A DNA stretch of 64,000 nt from an uncultured Holosporaceae bacterium (lineage in GTDB: Bacteria > Pseudomonadota > Alphaproteobacteria > UBA3830 > CASESI01): NCBI GenBank assembly GCA_949290705.1, contig CASESI010000013.1, positions 1-64,000 of the forward strand, written 5' to 3'. Shown here piece by piece: positions 35,967 through 44,742 of this stretch. The translations under genes and the position numbers were made by a program. Position 1 is the stretch's first letter. Every line of letters begins with the position of its first letter. The notes below the pieces were generated by a model that was not told the DNA's origin, ran no database searches, and saw only the letters and a program-made list of their open reading frames with translations.

Positions 35967-37178
35967 CTAATTTTTAGGTGTTTTTGCAGAATCTGTTGAA
36001 CTATTTGAATTATTCAACGTCTCAACCGTAAATTGTTTTGGGAAAGGTGTAACCTTTGCCCCTGCTCTCGCCTTTATAATCCCTTCTGTAATGACCTTAT
36101 CGCCACTTTTAAGACCTGCAAAAACTATCGCATAATTTTTCAAAAACTTCACCTTTACAGGTTTAACAGTGACAGTATTGCTTTCATCAATGGAATAAAC
36201 AATATTACCAGCAGCGGTTGAGATAACTGAACTTGCAGGAATTATCAATACATTTGTATACGCAGCACCGATAACATTTACCCTTACAAATTGCCCAGGC
36301 AAGAATTGTTTATTGGTGTTTGGGAATTCCGCTTTAATTGATATACAACCTGTTTCTGGATCCTCTGCAGAGTCAATAAAGATTATTTTTCCTGTCTCAA
36401 TAGAAGGCGTCCCATCTGCCGCTATCAATTGTACTTTATAATCCGATGGTTCAAGTAACTTCAAGACACCATTCTTATATCCCGTTGACATGTTATTCCA
36501 AAATGTTCCAGACAAATGAAATTCAATATGTAAAGGTTTTATCTGCACCATAGATGTTAAAAGTCCAGCGACGTTTATCAAGTTACCAATAGACTTCTCC
36601 TCTTTACGTACAATTCCCGAAATAGGAGCCTTAACATCCGTATAATCAAGATTTATCCTCGCAGTATCAAGGTTTGCTTTCGCAATCTCTACATTCGCCT
36701 TGGCTTTTTCAAATAAAGAAAGTGTATCATCGTATTGCTTCTGGCTTACAGCATTCTCTTTAAACAACTTTGATGTCCTTTTGTAATCTCTCTCTGCCCT
36801 TTTCATCTCGGATTCAGCTTGTGCAAGCGCACCTTTCGCACCATCGAAAGCATTCAAATATTTATCCTTATCTATCGTGAATAAAACAGTTCCCTGCTCG
36901 ATATACTCACCCTCTTTGAATTTTCTTTCCTTTAAAATACCACTCACCTGCGCACGGACTTCTGTCTCATTCGATCCGTAAACTTTTCCAGGTACTTCAA
37001 AATTAATAGGGAGATCACCAACAATAACTTCCGAAACACCCACAGCTAACGGTGGAACAGCTACTACGGCAGGTTTCGACGAAAAATGATAACAAGCAAA
37101 AATAACACCACCAATAAAGCATGCAGAAAGCAACACTTGCATTGGTTTCTTAGAGATAAAATCTTTCTTTAAATCCAT
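35967..37178 (-). CDS. RND efflux periplasmic adaptor, AcrA/MexA family
   Basis: Links the pump to the outer-membrane channel. The 403-residue protein has one N-terminal hydrophobic anchor (about 14-32), the lipoyl half-motifs (EVRAQVSGILKERKFKEG and VKAPISGIVRKEEKSIG) flanking a helical hairpin (about 115-180), and a beta-barrel domain. The C-terminal tail is rich in Ser, Thr and Asn. It is the first gene of the three-gene operon; the promoter at 37211-37239 overlaps a palindrome. No repressor gene (TetR or MarR type) is adjacent. Confidence 0.93.
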   Translation of the reverse strand: MDLKKDFISKKPMQVLLSACFIGGVIFACYHFSSKPAVVAVPPLAVGVSEVIVGDLPINFEVPGKVYGSNETEVRAQVSGILKERKFKEGEYIEQGTVLFTIDKDKYLNAFDGAKGALAQAESEMKRAERDYKRTSKLFKENAVSQKQYDDTLSLFEKAKANVEIAKANLDTARINLDYTDVKAPISGIVRKEEKSIGNLINVAGLLTSMVQIKPLHIEFHLSGTFWNNMSTGYKNGVLKLLEPSDYKVQLIAADGTPSIETGKIIFIDSAEDPETGCISIKAEFPNTNKQFLPGQFVRVNVIGAAYTNVLIIPASSVISTAAGNIVYSIDESNTVTVKPVKVKFLKNYAIVFAGLKSGDKVITEGIIKARAGAKVTPFPKQFTVETLNNSNSSTDSAKTPKN

Positions 37179-37210
37179 ATGTTTCTCCCATCACCAAGAC
37201 AACTACGGCG

Positions 37211-37239
37211 ATTATATATAAAAAAAACACCTTTTTCAA
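37211..37239 (-). promoter_or_regulatory. Promoter of the RND efflux operon
   Basis: Minus-strand -35 TTGAAA (37234-37239), 17-bp spacer containing T8, -10 TATAAT (37211-37216), about 32 bp before the adaptor start. Confidence 0.7.
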
Positions 37240-37248
37240 TAAAAAGGT
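37229..37248. promoter_or_regulatory. 8-bp inverted repeat over the efflux promoter -35
   Basis: ACCTTTTT and AAAAAGGT with the spacer CAAT form a perfect inverted repeat that covers the -35 box. On the minus strand the hairpin is followed by GTTTTTTTT, so it could instead be an intrinsic terminator for upstream transcripts. The rest of the 259-bp gap to lpxC (37249-37437) is AT-rich and shows only a partial CtrA-like site (TTAACAACTTACTAA on the plus strand, 37274-37288) and a TATAAT at 37398-37403. Confidence 0.5.
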
Positions 37249-37437
37249 AACGATTAATTCTATGTGGTACAAGTTAACAACTTACTAATTCACAAGATTT
37301 TAACCGACATAATAATAGTATAAATTACCACTTAAAATTAAATAATTTTGTAATAATTTGTAACAATTTTTTAATAAAAAAACAATTGTCAATACATTAT
37401 AATCTGTTATGTAAAGAGTTAGGTGGTTTTTACAAAA

Positions 37438-38349
37438 ATGTTTAAAAAGATTCTACATAATGATTTTTGCTTCAGTGGGGTTGGAACGCACAGCGGGCTT
37501 TTGGCGAACGTTGTTGTGAAACCTGCGCCAATTGGTGTTGGCGTATCATTTATAAGAACTGATTTGGATAATTCCGTCATATCCGCATCTTATGAAAATG
37601 TCGTAAATACTACTGCTTCAACTGTCATTGCGAATGATTCTGGTGCTATTGTAAAAACCATCGAGCATCTTATGTCTGCACTGACTGCATTTGGAATATT
37701 TGACGCATATGTCTATATTGACTCTGACGAAATGCCAATTTTGGATGGAAGTTCCGTTGAATTCGTCAAGATGATTCAAAAAGCTGGTGTTATTGATTCT
37801 GATGTCGTGCAAGAATGTTGTTACATCAAAGAGGATGTCGAGGTTGTTGATAATAACGGAAGGTCTCTAAAGTTATCTCCTTCTTTAGAGTTTTATGTTG
37901 ATATCAATTTAAAATCCGGTCCCGTTGATCAATCTGCTAAGTTAAAAATTTCGCGTAGGAATTATTTATCGAAAATTTCAAAAGCTCGTACTTTTGGTTT
38001 TTTCAAAGATCGAGAGAAACTTCAGAGTCTTGGCCTTATAAAAGGTGTGTCATTTGATAACTCTTTGATTTTGAATGATGATGGTGACCCTATGAATGAT
38101 GGTGGATTCCGTTTTAAAAATGAACCTGCCTATCATAAAATTCTCGATTTAATTGGAGATTTTGGTTTGATTGGCATGCCGATCGTGTGCAAAGTCACGG
38201 GAAACCCATCTCACACATTAAATAATAATATTTTAAAAAAGTTCTTGACTTTTGAAAAAAAGTATGCTATAGTAAAAAATAATGTCGATACATCGGTGAG
38301 GGTAAAATTTCCAAATCCCCCTGTAGCGGCAAGGGTTCAATACCTATAG
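37438..38349 (+). CDS. lpxC: UDP-3-O-acyl-N-acetylglucosamine deacetylase LpxC
   Basis: A zinc hydrolase that makes the committed step of lipid A synthesis. The 303-residue protein has FSGVGTHSG, the zinc ligand motif TIEHLMSAL, DSDEMPILDGSS, RTFGF, HKILDLIGDF and the C-terminal catalytic HTLNNN. The start at 37438 is chosen because AGGTGG lies 11 bp upstream; a GTG at 37423 has no ribosome site. The last 27 codons go beyond the usual end of the enzyme and overlap the promoter of the next unit (38245-38273), which encodes LTFEKKYAIV in this frame. Confidence 0.94.
   Translation: MFKKILHNDFCFSGVGTHSGLLANVVVKPAPIGVGVSFIRTDLDNSVISASYENVVNTTASTVIANDSGAIVKTIEHLMSALTAFGIFDAYVYIDSDEMPILDGSSVEFVKMIQKAGVIDSDVVQECCYIKEDVEVVDNNGRSLKLSPSLEFYVDINLKSGPVDQSAKLKISRRNYLSKISKARTFGFFKDREKLQSLGLIKGVSFDNSLILNDDGDPMNDGGFRFKNEPAYHKILDLIGDFGLIGMPIVCKVTGNPSHTLNNNILKKFLTFEKKYAIVKNNVDTSVRVKFPNPPVAARVQYL
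38245..38273 (+). promoter_or_regulatory. Promoter of rpmJ-rpsA inside lpxC
   Basis: -35 TTGACT (38245-38250), 17-bp spacer ending in GTATGC, -10 TATAGT (38268-38273). Differs at one spacer position from the tRNA-Gly and nusA promoters. It is read while still inside the lpxC coding region. Confidence 0.85.
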
Positions 38350-38481
38350 GATTTCGGTTTTTCCTGTCGTGTTTTTGTCCCCGGGTATTTCGTGGGGTGC
38401 GCGTTTTACTTGTATGTTAACTTAATTTATTTACCGAAACTCAAAAAAATCTTTTGGGACTTGTTTCCCGGGAGGAATTTC
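38350..38481 (+). promoter_or_regulatory. Structured leader of the rpmJ-rpsA mRNA
   Basis: About 200 nt lie between the probable transcription start (near 38280) and the rpmJ ATG. The leader is unusually GC-rich for this genome and holds two CCCGGG sequences: one at 38380-38385 (also able to pair locally as CCCC/GGGG with 38394-38397) and one at 38467-38472 that overlaps the Shine-Dalgarno sequence GGGAGG. Pairing of the two would hide the ribosome site. A role in feedback control by S1 or L36 is inference. Confidence 0.4.
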
Positions 38482-38607
38482 ATGCATATAGTTAATTCGC
38501 TAAAAACGGCGAAAAAAAGAGACAAGAATTGTCAATTGGTTAAAAGACGTGGTAAGGTCTATGTCATTAATAAAATTAAACCTAAATTTAAGGCAAGACA
38601 GAGGTAA
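38482..38607 (+). CDS. rpmJ: 50S ribosomal protein bL36
   Basis: A 41-residue protein, [17 protein letters not shown] followed by [15 protein letters not shown] and KPKFKARQR, matching the zinc-free long form of bL36 found in alphaproteobacteria. The ATG at 38482 has GGGAGGA six bases upstream; longer in-frame readings lack a ribosome site and carry unrelated residues. rpsA follows after 5 bp, an unusual neighbour. Confidence 0.93.
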   Translation: MHIVNSLKTAKKRDKNCQLVKRRGKVYVINKIKPKFKARQR

Positions 38608-38612
38608 TTAAA

Positions 38613-40298
38613 ATGGCAGAAGATTTGAAAAATTTAAATCAAGCGGATTTCGAAGCGCTTGTTGAGAAATATTCAACTATCGGTATAAAAGAAGGATCGA
38701 TTGTTGAGGGTACTATCACCTCTGTGACCAACAATTTCATCACGGTTGATGTTGGTTTAAAATCAGAAGGCAAAATTGCTTTGAAAGATTTATCTTATGA
38801 GGATCGCGAGAAAGTTGCGGTTGGCGGTAAGATGAGTGTTTATATCGTAAGTTACGAGGATCAAAATGGTGACCTCGTTGTAAGCCGTGAGAAGGCTTTG
38901 AAAGAAGTCATCTGGGATGAACTTGAAAAGCTGTTCGATGAAAAGGCAAAGATTACCGGTGTTATTACTGGAAAATTAAAGGGTGGATTTGCTGTCGATT
39001 TGAAAGGTACAGTTGCATTTTTACCATTAAGCCAGGTGGACTTTAAGCCTGTTCGTGATATTCGCCCATTGCTCGGCCTTGCTCAACCATTTAAAATCTT
39101 GAAGCTTGACAAGGATAAAGGAAATATCGTTGTTTCAAGAAAGGCTATTATGGAAGAGATTGATGCAGAGGAAAAGGAAAAATTACTCGCATCTCTTCAA
39201 GAAGGAATGGTTGTTGATGGTATCGTGAAGAATATCACAAATTACGGTGCTTTCGTTGATATCGGTGGTATCGATGGTTTATTGCACAGCAGTGATATTT
39301 CATGGCAGAAGATCAGCCATCCATCAGAGGTGCTTGAGATTGGTCAAAAGATCCAGGTTAAGATTATCAAGTTTGCAAATCAAAAGATTTCTCTTGGTAT
39401 GAAGCAATTGCAACCTGATCCATGGAATGATGTTGACATTAATATAAAAGTTGGTGACATTATTGATGGTACGGTTACAAAGGTTAACGACTTTGGTGTT
39501 TTCGTCCAAATAAAGCCAGGTATCGATGGTTTGGTGTACCAATCTGATCTTTCATGGAAGAGGAATGCAAACCCTTACACATGTGTAAATGTTGGTGATC
39601 CTATCCAGGTGAAGGTTTTGGAAGTAAATCTTGAAAAGAAAAAGATTGCACTTGGTCGTAAGCAATTGTTACCAAATCCTCTTGAAAAGGCAAAGGCTGA
39701 TTTCCCTGTTGGAACTGTCATTAAGGGTGCTGTTACAAACATCACTGGCTTTGGTATTTTCATCAATTTGTTTGATGATGTTGATGGTATGTGCCACATT
39801 AATGATATTGCTTGGGGTCGTCCTTCAAAGAATGTGCTCAGCAATTACAAGAAAGGTGACATTGTTGAGGCAAAGGTGCTTGAGGTCGATGTTGAAAATG
39901 AAAAGGTTTCACTTGGTATTAAGCAATTGACGAATGATCCTCATGCCGAGGCTTTGCAAACTGTTAACAAGGGTGACGTTGTGACCGTTGTTGTGAAGAA
40001 GATCGAGGATGACATGCTTTATGTTGAACTTCAAAATGGTCTTCCTGGCATTATTAAAAAGTCAGAGATTGCAAAGGATAAGCGTGATAAGAGGTTGACA
40101 AGGTTCGCTATTGGTGATTCTGTTGATGCAAAAATTACACACATCGACAGAGATGCTCCACTTATAACACTTTCCGTGAAGGAACTTGAAATTGACGAGG
40201 AAAAGCGCGCTATGGCTGAGTACGGTTCAACTTCAAGCGGAGCAAGCCTTGGTGATATCCTTGGCGATTTAATGAATAAGAATAATTCCGAAAATTAA
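38613..40298 (+). CDS. rpsA: 30S ribosomal protein bS1
   Basis: Binds mRNA and helps its docking on the 30S subunit. The 561-residue protein contains six S1 domains (roughly 25-90, 108-173, 190-260, 277-347, 364-434, 449-520), with repeats of the type GAFVDIGGIDGLLHSSDISW and GVFVQIKPGIDGLVYQSDLSW (shown only in part: the conserved core is GxFVxI...GLxHxSDxSW). The length equals the six-domain form of E. coli. It is read with rpmJ and ends at a strong terminator. The usual upstream neighbour cmk is absent. Confidence 0.95.
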   Translation: MAEDLKNLNQADFEALVEKYSTIGIKEGSIVEGTITSVTNNFITVDVGLKSEGKIALKDLSYEDREKVAVGGKMSVYIVSYEDQNGDLVVSREKALKEVIWDELEKLFDEKAKITGVITGKLKGGFAVDLKGTVAFLPLSQVDFKPVRDIRPLLGLAQPFKILKLDKDKGNIVVSRKAIMEEIDAEEKEKLLASLQEGMVVDGIVKNITNYGAFVDIGGIDGLLHSSDISWQKISHPSEVLEIGQKIQVKIIKFANQKISLGMKQLQPDPWNDVDINIKVGDIIDGTVTKVNDFGVFVQIKPGIDGLVYQSDLSWKRNANPYTCVNVGDPIQVKVLEVNLEKKKIALGRKQLLPNPLEKAKADFPVGTVIKGAVTNITGFGIFINLFDDVDGMCHINDIAWGRPSKNVLSNYKKGDIVEAKVLEVDVENEKVSLGIKQLTNDPHAEALQTVNKGDVVTVVVKKIEDDMLYVELQNGLPGIIKKSEIAKDKRDKRLTRFAIGDSVDAKITHIDRDAPLITLSVKELEIDEEKRAMAEYGSTSSGASLGDILGDLMNKNNSEN

Positions 40299-40320
40299 TT
40301 CTTATTTTTTTCTTTTTTTT
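40275..40320 (+). terminator. Intrinsic terminator after rpsA
   Basis: AATAAGAAT (40275-40283) pairs perfectly with ATTCTTATT (40298-40306), an inner AATT/AATT pair extends the stem, and a T-rich run continues to 40320. The stem overlaps the rpsA stop codon. Confidence 0.75.
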
Positions 40321-40343
40321 ATAAAAATATATAGGAGGTTAAT

Positions 40344-40745
40344 ATGATTCATAAAATGGACTTTTTTGTTTGTTATGGTGAAACAGACGCTGGGATGGTA
40401 ATGTATCATGGGCGGTATTTCAATGTGCTTGAACGTGCAAGAATGCTGATGCTTCATGATTTGGATTTACTACCCTCTCGCCTTGAAAAAATGGGATATT
40501 TGTTCGTTGTGGCAAGGCTTGAAACGCGGTATAAACGTCCTATATTCCTTGAGGATAATGTTGTAATTAATACCGAGGTAAAGGAAATTTCTGGATCTAG
40601 GCTTTTTGTTCATCAATGGATTGAAAAGGATTCAAAAGTTGTGACGGATGCTTTGATCGAGATGGCTCTTGTCGATGTAAAATCTGGAAAGTCAACGAAC
40701 ATTCCTGATGAGATGATTGAGAAGTTTTTAAAATACAAAAATTAA
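40344..40745 (+). CDS. ybgC: Acyl-CoA thioesterase, YbgC/FadM family
   Basis: A hot-dog-fold thioesterase thought to hydrolyse acyl-CoA or acyl-ACP at the inner membrane. The 133-residue protein has YGETDAGMVMYHGRYFNVLERARM with the catalytic Asp at residue 15, and the rest of the single hot-dog domain. A strong TAGGAGG ribosome site precedes the ATG. tolQ follows, as in the classical ybgC-tolQ-tolR-tolA-tolB-pal cluster. Confidence 0.9.
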   Translation: MIHKMDFFVCYGETDAGMVMYHGRYFNVLERARMLMLHDLDLLPSRLEKMGYLFVVARLETRYKRPIFLEDNVVINTEVKEISGSRLFVHQWIEKDSKVVTDALIEMALVDVKSGKSTNIPDEMIEKFLKYKN

Positions 40746-40782
40746 TTATTTTTTTACATAATGTGGTATAGATTTATTCTGA

Positions 40783-40788
40783 TATAAT
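40783..40788 (+). promoter_or_regulatory. -10 box immediately before tolQ
   Basis: TATAAT ends 6 nt before the tolQ ATG (40795), so transcription would start at the start codon itself. A TTACAT (40755-40760) is too far for a normal -35. Confidence 0.4.
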
Positions 40789-40794
40789 AAAGTT

Positions 40795-41496
40795 ATGAAT
40801 AATGATGTTGTAGTTAATCAGATTTATAAAGCGAGCGATACGTTTTCGGTATTCTCTTTATTTTCTGATGCGACCTTACTTGTAAAGTTGATAGTGTTGA
40901 TTTTGATTGGGTTTTCGATTTACAGTTGGACTATTATTTTTTCGAAATATGTAATTCTGAAAACTTTGAAAGCAAAACACTTGAAATTCAAAAAGTTGTT
41001 TTGGTCATCGATTACACTTGAGGATTTGCTCAAAAAAAATGAATCTCAAAAAGAACCTTTCGCAAATTTGTTTGTGACATGTTTTTGGGAATTCAAAAGG
41101 ACAAAGCCTTCATCTGTGTCTGGGTCAAAGCAATTTGTTTTGGATAAGATTGAAAGGATTGCACACTTAACAATTGTGGCGGAAAAAGAAAAATTAGAGA
41201 AAGGTTTAACTTTCTTGGCAACTGTTGGATCTGCCACACCTTTCATTGGTTTGCTTGGAACTGTGTGGGGAATAATTGACAGTTTCAGGATGATAGGTAT
41301 TACAAAAAATACAAGTTTAGCCGCCGTTGCCCCAGGAATTGCGGAGGCCCTATTTGCCACAGCATTGGCTTTGATTGTGACAATCCCTGCTGTTATGGCA
41401 TATAACAAGATTCTAAGCGAAATCTCCCTTTACATAAATCATATGGAGAATTTCGTGGATGAGTTACTAACAATATTCACTAAGAAAATGGAGTGA
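40795..41496 (+). CDS. tolQ: TolQ, Tol-Pal proton channel subunit
   Basis: Part of the proton-driven Tol-Pal motor that pulls the outer membrane inward at division. The 233-residue MotA/TolQ/ExbB protein has three hydrophobic helices (about 23-43, 140-165, 180-205) and the conserved FLATVGSATPFIGLLGTVWGI and ALFATALALIVTIPAVMAYN (each abbreviated here to the family core). TolR, TolA, TolB and Pal do not follow: the next gene is ppdK. ExbB is an alternative name, but the ybgC neighbour favours TolQ. No ribosome site is visible; it may be leaderless. Confidence 0.85.
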   Translation: MNNDVVVNQIYKASDTFSVFSLFSDATLLVKLIVLILIGFSIYSWTIIFSKYVILKTLKAKHLKFKKLFWSSITLEDLLKKNESQKEPFANLFVTCFWEFKRTKPSSVSGSKQFVLDKIERIAHLTIVAEKEKLEKGLTFLATVGSATPFIGLLGTVWGIIDSFRMIGITKNTSLAAVAPGIAEALFATALALIVTIPAVMAYNKILSEISLYINHMENFVDELLTIFTKKME

Positions 41497-41598
41497 TGCG
41501 TTTTTTTCTCGTGTCATTTATTAATTTTTTCTTACTGCAATATTTTATTTTTTATATATAATCTGTTTCAATTGTTGAAATTTAAAGGAGGAAAAAAA

Positions 41599-44217
41599 AT
41601 GAATAAATATAATGATAAATACGTTTTTATGTTTGATGAAGGATCTGCTGATATGCGCGAAATCCTTGGTGGAAAAGGTGCAAACTTGGCGGAGATGAAA
41701 AAATTATCGATTAATGTTCCAGAAGGGTTTACGCTGTCTTCAAAGTGTTGCGTAAGATATTTCGAATATCCTGCTTTCATGCATAACGTACACTATTTGG
41801 TTGAGGAATATATCGAAAAACTTCAACAAAAAACTGGTAAAAAATTTAATGATGAGAAGAATCCATTGTTCGTTTCGGTAAGGTCCGGTGCTGCCGTTTC
41901 TATGCCTGGGATGATGGACACAATTTTGAACCTTGGACTTAATAAAAAATCTGTCGAGATTCTTGCAAAAATTACTTCAAATCCTGAATTTGCTTATGAA
42001 TCTTATTGCAGGTTTTTGAAAATGTTTGGAAATATCGTCTATGGCATGTCGTACGAGCAATTCAATCTTGCAAAGCGTGATATTCCTGATAATCTAGAAG
42101 GTCTCAAAAAACTTCCTGACATTTATATAAATCTTATAAAGCAGAAAGACAGGTCGTTTAACGACGAAAATACTGTGGATCAACTCAAAAAAGCCGTCTC
42201 TGCCGTAATTAAATCATGGAATAATTCCCGTGCAAAGTCATACAGGCGGATCAACAACATCCCTGATAATCTCGGAACTGCTGTCACTGTTCAAGAAATG
42301 GTGTTTGGTAATTTTAATGATCAAAGTGGAACTGGAATCCTCTTCTCACGCAGTCCAGCAAATGGCGAGAATGAAATTTTTGGTGAGGTTTTATTCAACG
42401 CCCAAGGGGAAGATATCGTCGATGGATCGCGGACTCCTTTAAAAATCGCAGAGTTGAAATCCAAAATGCCAAAGATTTATGACGAACTTAAAACAATTGC
42501 GACAAAATTGGAATCTCACTTTAAACATGTTCAGGATATTGAATTTACGATAGAAAACTCCAAATTATTCATTCTTCAAACTCGTAATGCAAAACTAACT
42601 CCTGATGCTGCTTTGAATGTCGCAGTTGATATGTACGACTCTGGCGATATTTCGAAAGAGGATGTTTTGATGATGCAGAACCCGAATAACATCACCGCCC
42701 TCTTCTTCCCTCGGTTTAAGGAAAATCAAGAGTTTACGTTGATTGCAAAAGGTCTCCCTGCCGCTCCTGGTGCTGCACGTGGAAAAGTTTATTTTGATGC
42801 AGAATCCGCAAAATCAAACGCCGAGAAAGGCGAGGATGTCATCTTGGTAAGGACCGAAACTTCCCCTGAAGACATTGATGGCATTTTCTCGTCCAGAGGA
42901 ATTTTAACCGCAAAAGGTGGAATGACCTCCCATGCTGCCGTTGTTGCACGCGGATTTGGAAGATGCTGTGTCGCTGGCTCGTCCGATATTACAATAAATG
43001 AAAAGGAAAAATTCTTTGTGACCAAAAGCAATCACATCATTCATGAAGGTGAATGGATTTCGCTTGATGGTATGAAGGGTGAGGTTTATCTTGGCAAAGT
43101 TGAAACCGAACCTGCAAAAATTTCGGACAATCTCCGAAAAGTGATAAAATTCGCAGATGAAGTGCGGAATATTGGTGTGATGGTGAATGCCGACACTCCT
43201 GCTGCTGCTCGCCAAGCAATTGAGTTTGGTGCGGATGGAATTGGTCTTTGCCGGACAGAGCATATGTTCTTTGATGAGGATCGAATCATGCCTATGCGCG
43301 AGATGATTATCGCGAAAACTCCGGAGGAGAGAAAACTCGCTCTCGACAAACTCATCCCAATGCAGAGGAACGATTTCAAGCAAATGTACGACATTATGAA
43401 GGGTATGCATTTGACGATAAGGTTGCTCGATCCACCTCTTCATGAATTCTTGCCGAAAACCGAGGCAGAGATTGCTGAACTTGCAAAGGATATGAATATT
43501 GACGAAAAGGATCTTAAAAATACGGTCGTTTCGTTAAAGGAAGTCAATCCTATGCTTGGATATCGCGGATGCCGTCTTGCCGTGAAATACAAAGAAATTG
43601 CGGAAATGCAGACACGGGCAATTATCGAGGCTGCTCTTAGATCTTTTGAGGATACGAAAATCATGCCGGATGTTGAGATTATGATACCATTGATCTCCGA
43701 ACTTGAGGAATTAAAGTTTGTGAAAAATATCGTAAAAACCACGGCTGATGAGATTATAAAAAATCATAATTCCAACTTGAAATACAAAATTGGAACGATG
43801 ATCGAAATCCCGAGGGCTGCATTGCTAAGTGATGAAATCGCTGAAGAGTCAGAGTTTTTCTCGTTTGGAACAAATGACCTTACTCAAATGACATTCGGAT
43901 TTTCTCGTGATGATGCTGGAAAATTCTTGTTCGATTATTATGACAAAGGTTTGCTGAAAGACGATCCGTTCCAGACGATAGATCAACGCGGCGTTGGAAA
44001 GCTTATGGAAACGGCTGTGACACTTGGAAGAAAGACACGACCAAACTTGCAATGTGGAATTTGCGGTGAACATGGTGGTGACCCAAGGTCTATTGAGTTT
44101 TGCAATAAGATAGGCCTTAATTACGTATCCTGCTCACCGTTCAGGGTATATGTCGCGAAAATAAGTGCGGCAGTTTCCGCTATTAAATTAGGAAAATCTA
44201 AATTGCAAAAAAGGTAA
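41599..44217 (+). CDS. ppdK: Pyruvate phosphate dikinase
   Basis: Interconverts pyruvate + ATP + phosphate and phosphoenolpyruvate + AMP + PPi. The 872-residue protein has the nucleotide-binding domain (GGKGANLAEM, SVRSGAAVSMPGMMDTILNLG, ILFSRSPANGENE), the swivelling phospho-His domain with GGMTSHAAVVARGFGRCCVAG (the His after Ser is the carrier) and the PEP-binding barrel ending in NLQCGICGEHGGDP. The start at 41599 follows GGAGG; a longer frame from 41572 would include the ribosome site. With hppA in the window it links pyruvate metabolism to PPi. Confidence 0.96.
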   Translation: MNKYNDKYVFMFDEGSADMREILGGKGANLAEMKKLSINVPEGFTLSSKCCVRYFEYPAFMHNVHYLVEEYIEKLQQKTGKKFNDEKNPLFVSVRSGAAVSMPGMMDTILNLGLNKKSVEILAKITSNPEFAYESYCRFLKMFGNIVYGMSYEQFNLAKRDIPDNLEGLKKLPDIYINLIKQKDRSFNDENTVDQLKKAVSAVIKSWNNSRAKSYRRINNIPDNLGTAVTVQEMVFGNFNDQSGTGILFSRSPANGENEIFGEVLFNAQGEDIVDGSRTPLKIAELKSKMPKIYDELKTIATKLESHFKHVQDIEFTIENSKLFILQTRNAKLTPDAALNVAVDMYDSGDISKEDVLMMQNPNNITALFFPRFKENQEFTLIAKGLPAAPGAARGKVYFDAESAKSNAEKGEDVILVRTETSPEDIDGIFSSRGILTAKGGMTSHAAVVARGFGRCCVAGSSDITINEKEKFFVTKSNHIIHEGEWISLDGMKGEVYLGKVETEPAKISDNLRKVIKFADEVRNIGVMVNADTPAAARQAIEFGADGIGLCRTEHMFFDEDRIMPMREMIIAKTPEERKLALDKLIPMQRNDFKQMYDIMKGMHLTIRLLDPPLHEFLPKTEAEIAELAKDMNIDEKDLKNTVVSLKEVNPMLGYRGCRLAVKYKEIAEMQTRAIIEAALRSFEDTKIMPDVEIMIPLISELEELKFVKNIVKTTADEIIKNHNSNLKYKIGTMIEIPRAALLSDEIAEESEFFSFGTNDLTQMTFGFSRDDAGKFLFDYYDKGLLKDDPFQTIDQRGVGKLMETAVTLGRKTRPNLQCGICGEHGGDPRSIEFCNKIGLNYVSCSPFRVYVAKISAAVSAIKLGKSKLQKR

Positions 44218-44221
44218 TATA

Positions 44222-44671
44222 ATGGATAAAATCGTAATAGCAACAGACGGAGCTTGCAAAGGAAATCCTGGAATCGGTGGATGGGGTGCTGTCATTATTT
44301 TCCCAAATGGTGAAAAACAAGAATTGTGTGATGCAAGCGAATATACAACAAACAACATTATGGAACTTTCTGCTGCTATTAATGCTTTGGAATATATCAC
44401 AGAAAAATCGGATATAGATTTGATAACGGACAGCACATACCTTAAAAATGGTATTACTTTATGGATTGAAAATTGGGAGAAAAATGGATGGAGAACCTCC
44501 TCGAAATCTCCTGTTAAAAACTGTGACCTCTGGAAAAGACTTACAAACATTGTAAGGTTCCATAATGTTAATTGGATTTGGCAAAAAGCACATATTGGAC
44601 ACGAATTAAATGAACGTGCAGATGAACTCGCAAACATAGCAATAAAGGCCTTGAAAGAACAGAAAAAATGA
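44222..44671 (+). CDS. rnhA: Ribonuclease HI
   Basis: Degrades the RNA strand of RNA-DNA hybrids. The 149-residue protein has the first catalytic Asp in IATDGACKGNPGIGGWGAV, the Glu in NNIMELSAAINALE, the Asp in LITDSTYLKNGI and the last Asp in ERADELAN. It follows ppdK by 4 bp and is probably co-transcribed. The window also holds rnhB. Confidence 0.95.
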   Translation: MDKIVIATDGACKGNPGIGGWGAVIIFPNGEKQELCDASEYTTNNIMELSAAINALEYITEKSDIDLITDSTYLKNGITLWIENWEKNGWRTSSKSPVKNCDLWKRLTNIVRFHNVNWIWQKAHIGHELNERADELANIAIKALKEQKK

Positions 44672-44689
44672 CTGTTTTTTAATTATTTG

Positions 44690-44704
44690 TTAACTATTTG
44701 TTAA
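44690..44704. promoter_or_regulatory. TTAA-N7-TTAA box, candidate CtrA site
   Basis: TTAACTATTTGTTAAC, 38 bp before the start at 44743, with TAATAT (44716-44721) downstream as a possible -10. Confidence 0.4.
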
Positions 44705-44742
44705 CTATTACTTCGTAATATTGAAAACGAAGGACCAAATCC

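Noticed and set aside
38280-38400. A stable RNA (SRP RNA, 6S RNA or a tmRNA piece) after the strong promoter inside lpxC
   Set aside because: None of the conserved SRP or tmRNA sequences is present and no cloverleaf or long hairpin could be drawn; a leader of rpmJ-rpsA is the simpler reading.
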